Shown here in pieces: positions 60,372 to 64,000 of a stretch of DNA of 64,000 nucleotides. The stretch is taken from contig OY987243.1 of assembly GCA_963920765.1 (NCBI GenBank), positions 28,457,060-28,521,059 of the forward strand, given 5' to 3'. The first letter of the stretch is position 1; each line of letters begins with the position of its first letter. The notes beneath the pieces are model-generated. The model was given only the letters and a program-made list of their open reading frames with translations, had not been told where the DNA came from and made no database searches. The stretch comes from Ulota crispa (Eukaryota > Streptophyta > Bryopsida > Orthotrichales > Orthotrichaceae). The position numbers and the translations under genes were made by a program.

Positions 60372-61399
60372 CATACCAAGCCCAACATTGTAAGCTCAAG
60401 ATAGATACTCCCTCTACCCCATTATAAAGCTCCAAAAAACTTCTCCATGAGGGATTTACTATACTTTTAGTCATTATGCTAGTGACAAGTGCATTCTAGA
60501 ATCAATATACCACATATCAAACATTTGCAAAATCTCAAGTTTTTATGTTACTGTTTAGACACCCAAATTCCAAGCAAAAAGTATCAAATTTGTGCATAAT
60601 TTGTGAAGGCTGCCAGGTCCTCATTATTTTAATATTTTTTGCTATTGACACATGCATTCTAGAATCAAAATACCATCTACCAAATGTGTGCAAAATCTCC
60701 AACTTTGATATTACCATTTGGGCACCCAAAGTCCATGCAAAAAGTACCTTATTTGTACATGTTGCTAGCTCCTCATTATTGATGATTTAAAGATTAGTAG
60801 CAACAATGGTACCTCATATGGGCAAGGCCAAGCTTGTTAGGAGAGGAATGCTCTTTAATTGCTTAACTTGCCCTCATGAGATCATGGGACATGACATCTG
60901 CTTTCTCAGCAATTGAAATTAGCAAAAGGGAGCTTTTTAATGGGACAAGAACTATGCCTAATTTGGAGTTTTATATTAGGACAGAGGGAGTATACACTAC
61001 AAAGAAGCAGTGTCAATTTAGACATTTTTTGTCAATTAGATCACATAAATTTGGACATGCTTTTGTCAATTTGGACATTTTAGTCAATTTGAACATGTCA
61101 GTGTGGACAATTTTTCTTCAAGTGGATGTATCAATAACAGTTAGCAACTTTCAACAAAATATTGAGCACGGTCACACGTTATAAGCAATCCTTGAGTCCG
61201 TTTCAGCATCACTCACTCAATTTGCATTATTCAAATTCTTTCACTTTGTCATTACAATTTTAGGCCAATTTTTGAAAAATAGGAATGAGGGTGTAGCTAT
61301 ATTTCAACCTATTGAGGGTTAAAAGATCTTGCATAACTCCAAATCCAAAAAGCAAAAAAGTCCAGAATTTATTTTTGAGGGACACAACAAACTACACAA
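60372..61399. other. AT-rich intergenic DNA
   Basis: No gene or element boundary recognised. The plus-strand frame at 60876-61184 has no family features. Two similar segments, each with CACCCAAATTCCAAGC or CACCCAAAGTCCATGC, lie near 60563 and 60721. Confidence 0.45.
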
Positions 61400-61654
61400 A
61401 ACGCGTTATTCATTAAATTGGGAAAAACAGAGGTACCATTTTGTATTTCACCTTAAACCCAAAAAGTCACCTTAAATTAGATCCAAAGGTTTCAAATTTA
61501 GTTTGAGCCAGTAAGTTTTTTTCCCTTGCAAATTCCTCCTCTCAGGTGAGGGCACATGTACCAAAAAAATACTGTGAGCTCAATTTCAAGTGGTCACCTG
61601 AATTCTTCAAAAGTCCCAAAATGTAACAATTCTCAATTTAACAAATAACACGTT
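61400..61654. mobile_element. MITE with AACGTGTTATT ends, copy 2
   Basis: Left end AACGCGTTATTCATTAAATT, inverted right end AACGTGTTATTTGTTAAATT. It is shorter than the copy at 25871-26205. Confidence 0.7.
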
Positions 61655-61873
61655 ACAACGTCTTTTAGCTCTTAAGAGCCAAAACAGAACTATATTTTAT
61701 ATAAATTTTTCAAAAATTGGCCAAATCATGAAATAGCAATATAAGCGTACCGTTTTCTACCACTTCTTGGCTTATAAAGCTCGTAGAAAAGTATCAAAGA
61801 ACAAAAGCGAAGGAGTACAATTGCTTTAAACTTTCAAACATGCTAAATACTCAAATTTGATGTCATCGGTTCT

Positions 61874-62756
61874 TTAACCCCTGATGGACCAAGGAGCCCA
61901 CTTTGGGCTTTTGGATATTTGGGCAAACATTTTCTGTGTAAATATTTGAGATAAGAATATGAAATTAAGGGTGTAGGTGCTCATATTGAAAAACTTGCAT
62001 TTCTCTCAAAAAATGTTTGGAATTGAATTATTTTTGAGTGAGATATGGTAACAAATCTGATTTAGGTGTCAACACAAGCGCCCATAAAAAAAATCAGAAA
62101 CAAAGAGATTGGGAAAGGTGTTGCCCAAATAGTGTTCAAAGACACTTTACAGTGGCTTGGTCAATGGGCAAAATTTTTGGTCAAATTTCCTTGACTATGT
62201 AATAACTTCTATTTTGCTTTTTATTTTTAGAAAAAATGCCTTTGGTAAGTACTTTACATGATGCTCTAGATTTACACCGTATGGATTTTGTACTTGAGAA
62301 TTATTAATTAAGAATTTCTTTAGTGAAGTTTCTTTAGTGTAGTGACAATTTCAACAAAGCAATTTCCAATTCCAGTTTTTTTCCACTATGTTTTAAGCAT
62401 TGGATGATCATGAAAATTGTGAGGCATATAGCTAACTTCATACTTTACAAAAAAATTCAAATTGCACAAGAAACTTATGAAGTGGAAAGTATCATTTTGG
62501 ATGATCAAAATAAAAATTAACACTTTAGAGAAGCTTCAAAAAAAGTTTTCATCCTACTCTGAGAGTTTTTATCTAGTAAACTATGCCCTTACAAGGTTTG
62601 AAATTATGAGAGGATGTACATAAGTAAGCAACAAAATAGATCTTACAATTGAATTATTGAAAAGAATTCAAAAATTTGATCCACTAATCATTTTATTGAG
62701 AGAGGTCAGTTTCAAGCCATTTGAACATGTAAACACTAAAGAATTTTAGGGGTTAA
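61874..62756. mobile_element. piggyBac-like MITE (883 bp)
   Basis: Left end TTAACCCCTGATGGACCAAG, inverted right end TTAACCCCTAAAATTC. TTAA lies on both sides. Confidence 0.7.
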
Positions 62757-62856
62757 CATGGTCCAATGGTTGGAATTCTTATTAGAATAAGATACATGAA
62801 ATACTATCAAAAAGCTCTCTAAAACAACTTTTCAATGGTACGTAATACATTCCCAT

Positions 62857-63783
62857 TTAACCCTTAAAGGACCAAGCCCTTTTCTTTGTGGAAAACACGG
62901 AAAATTGCCACTTTTGGAGGGATGAAAGGAACAGTATTTTATTTTTTATTTTTATTGAAATTTAACCACAAGATCTTGCTCTAGATAGTATGAGGTACTT
63001 GGGAAAAAAATGAGCTTATTCCAAATGAAAATGAGTGAGATATTTACATGTGAAGTGAAGAAAAAAGTTTTTTTTTGTACTGCCCAAAAATTTCTAAAGC
63101 TGTTGACCACTCCTATATCAAAAAAATTGCTCTACGCAAAGTTGAGGTTTTTTTTTACCATGTGGAAGACCAAGTTAGGTATGTGTAGGAGAATTTTCAA
63201 ATCAATTGGAACTACACAACACATGAGAAAAAATAGTAAGTGAAAAGAAGTAGAGAATGAGTCAAAACACTAAATTGTTAAGAACTTAATTATTAAAATG
63301 AAAAATACAAAACCAATGGTTATAATGTTGTGATAAACAATCTACATCCTTTAGTTTTGATTTTTTTCCAAAATAATGAAAATTGAGTAAAATAAAGGAC
63401 TTCAAAGTTTATTTTAGAGTAGAGAATCTTGAACTACCCACAAACAAAAACTCCTCATAACTTTCATCTTATCTATCAGAATTGAATAATTCAAAGCTCC
63501 CCACATCTATATAAGTCTAAAGAACCTATTTCATATTTTTATTTGAAAAAAATGAAAACTTTAAAGAAGTTTTTGGCTATCTAGGGAGTAGCATTTTCCA
63601 GATTTTCATGCATAACTTCTTCAATAAATGTTGGAATGAAGAAAAAATTACACTCCCACGTAGATTTTTGAATTCCTCACTTTCAATAAAAGTTTCAAAA
63701 AATCACACAAAGTAGTTTAGTCATAGGTACATGCCCAAAATCCCATTTGTCCCCCAAAAAGACAATGGTCCTTTAGGGGTTAA
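62857..63783. mobile_element. piggyBac-like MITE, long family (927 bp)
   Basis: Left end TTAACCCTTAAAGGACCAAG, inverted right end TTAACCCCTAAAGGACCATT, with a TGTCCCCC...GACA hairpin inside the right end. Orientation is reversed relative to the copy at 55590. Confidence 0.85.
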
Positions 63784-64000
63784 AAAAAATCATGATTTTT
63801 TGTGTAGGGATCATGATAATGATGGCCATCAATTACATGTATACTCAACTACCAAAATTGAGCAAGTTTGTAGCGAGCAAAAATTAGTAGAGATACTATC
63901 CGCGTACACTAAATTAGAATACTAATATTTGGTCTACCTTGTCATAAAAGGACAGGTTAGACTAATTGTGAGTTTTGACGCTTAGTTTATGCAAATCCCG

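Noticed and set aside
53284..63783. CCCTAAA-like sequences resembling telomere repeats
   Set aside because: They occur singly as part of the TTAACCCCTAAA ends of piggyBac-like MITEs, never as tandem arrays.
1..64000. CRISPR arrays, tRNA and rRNA genes
   Set aside because: No regularly spaced identical repeats, and no tRNA-like T-arm or rRNA core sequence, were noticed. The tandem repeats present are contiguous minisatellites.

Overview
This is nuclear DNA from a land plant, AT-rich and dominated by transposons. The evidence is a spliced plant bHLH regulator with GT-AG introns, a Ty1/copia retrotransposon primed by initiator tRNA-Met, and many miniature inverted-repeat elements (MITEs). The number of piggyBac-like elements (TTAA target, CCCC-starting ends) is unusual for a flowering plant, so I lean towards a non-flowering lineage such as a lycophyte, fern or gymnosperm. 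The window does not settle this.

Layout. 1258-6838 is a decayed but complete piggyBac element with matching ends and a broken transposase on the minus strand. A short relative (6835-7487) shares its right-hand TTAA. 10469-14630 (E1) and 17949-21786 (E2) are two copies of one unclassified terminal-inverted-repeat element. They share flanks but carry different internal minisatellites, and each has a 7-bp target duplication. E2 lies inside a copia element (15478-24877; 217-bp LTRs, CATTA duplication). That copia also carries an open antisense reading frame (24091-24678) with a recognisable RNase H1 N-terminal (Cauli_VI-type) domain.

24.9-38.9 kb is non-coding and full of MITEs: piggyBac-like elements chained end to end through shared TTAA sites, TA-flanked MITEs, and an 875-bp foldback nested inside another MITE. 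39653-45316 (minus strand) holds the one convincing host gene, an eight-exon bHLH factor with a MYC_N domain, a bHLH domain and an ACT-like C-terminus. Its architecture is that of the R/GL3/TT8 group of flavonoid and epidermal-cell regulators, and it includes a 15-nt microexon. 46.4-64 kb returns to MITEs: a GCCGG-ended family, foldbacks, CACTA-like hairpins and seven more piggyBac-like elements.

How the parts relate. The piggyBac transposase is the obvious type of enzyme to have moved the TTAA/CCCC MITEs. The copia gag-pol is dead: conserved Trp codons have become stops and catalytic Asp residues have become Asn, consistent with decay of methylated cytosines. Only the bHLH gene looks intact. 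No rRNA gene, tRNA gene or CRISPR array was seen.
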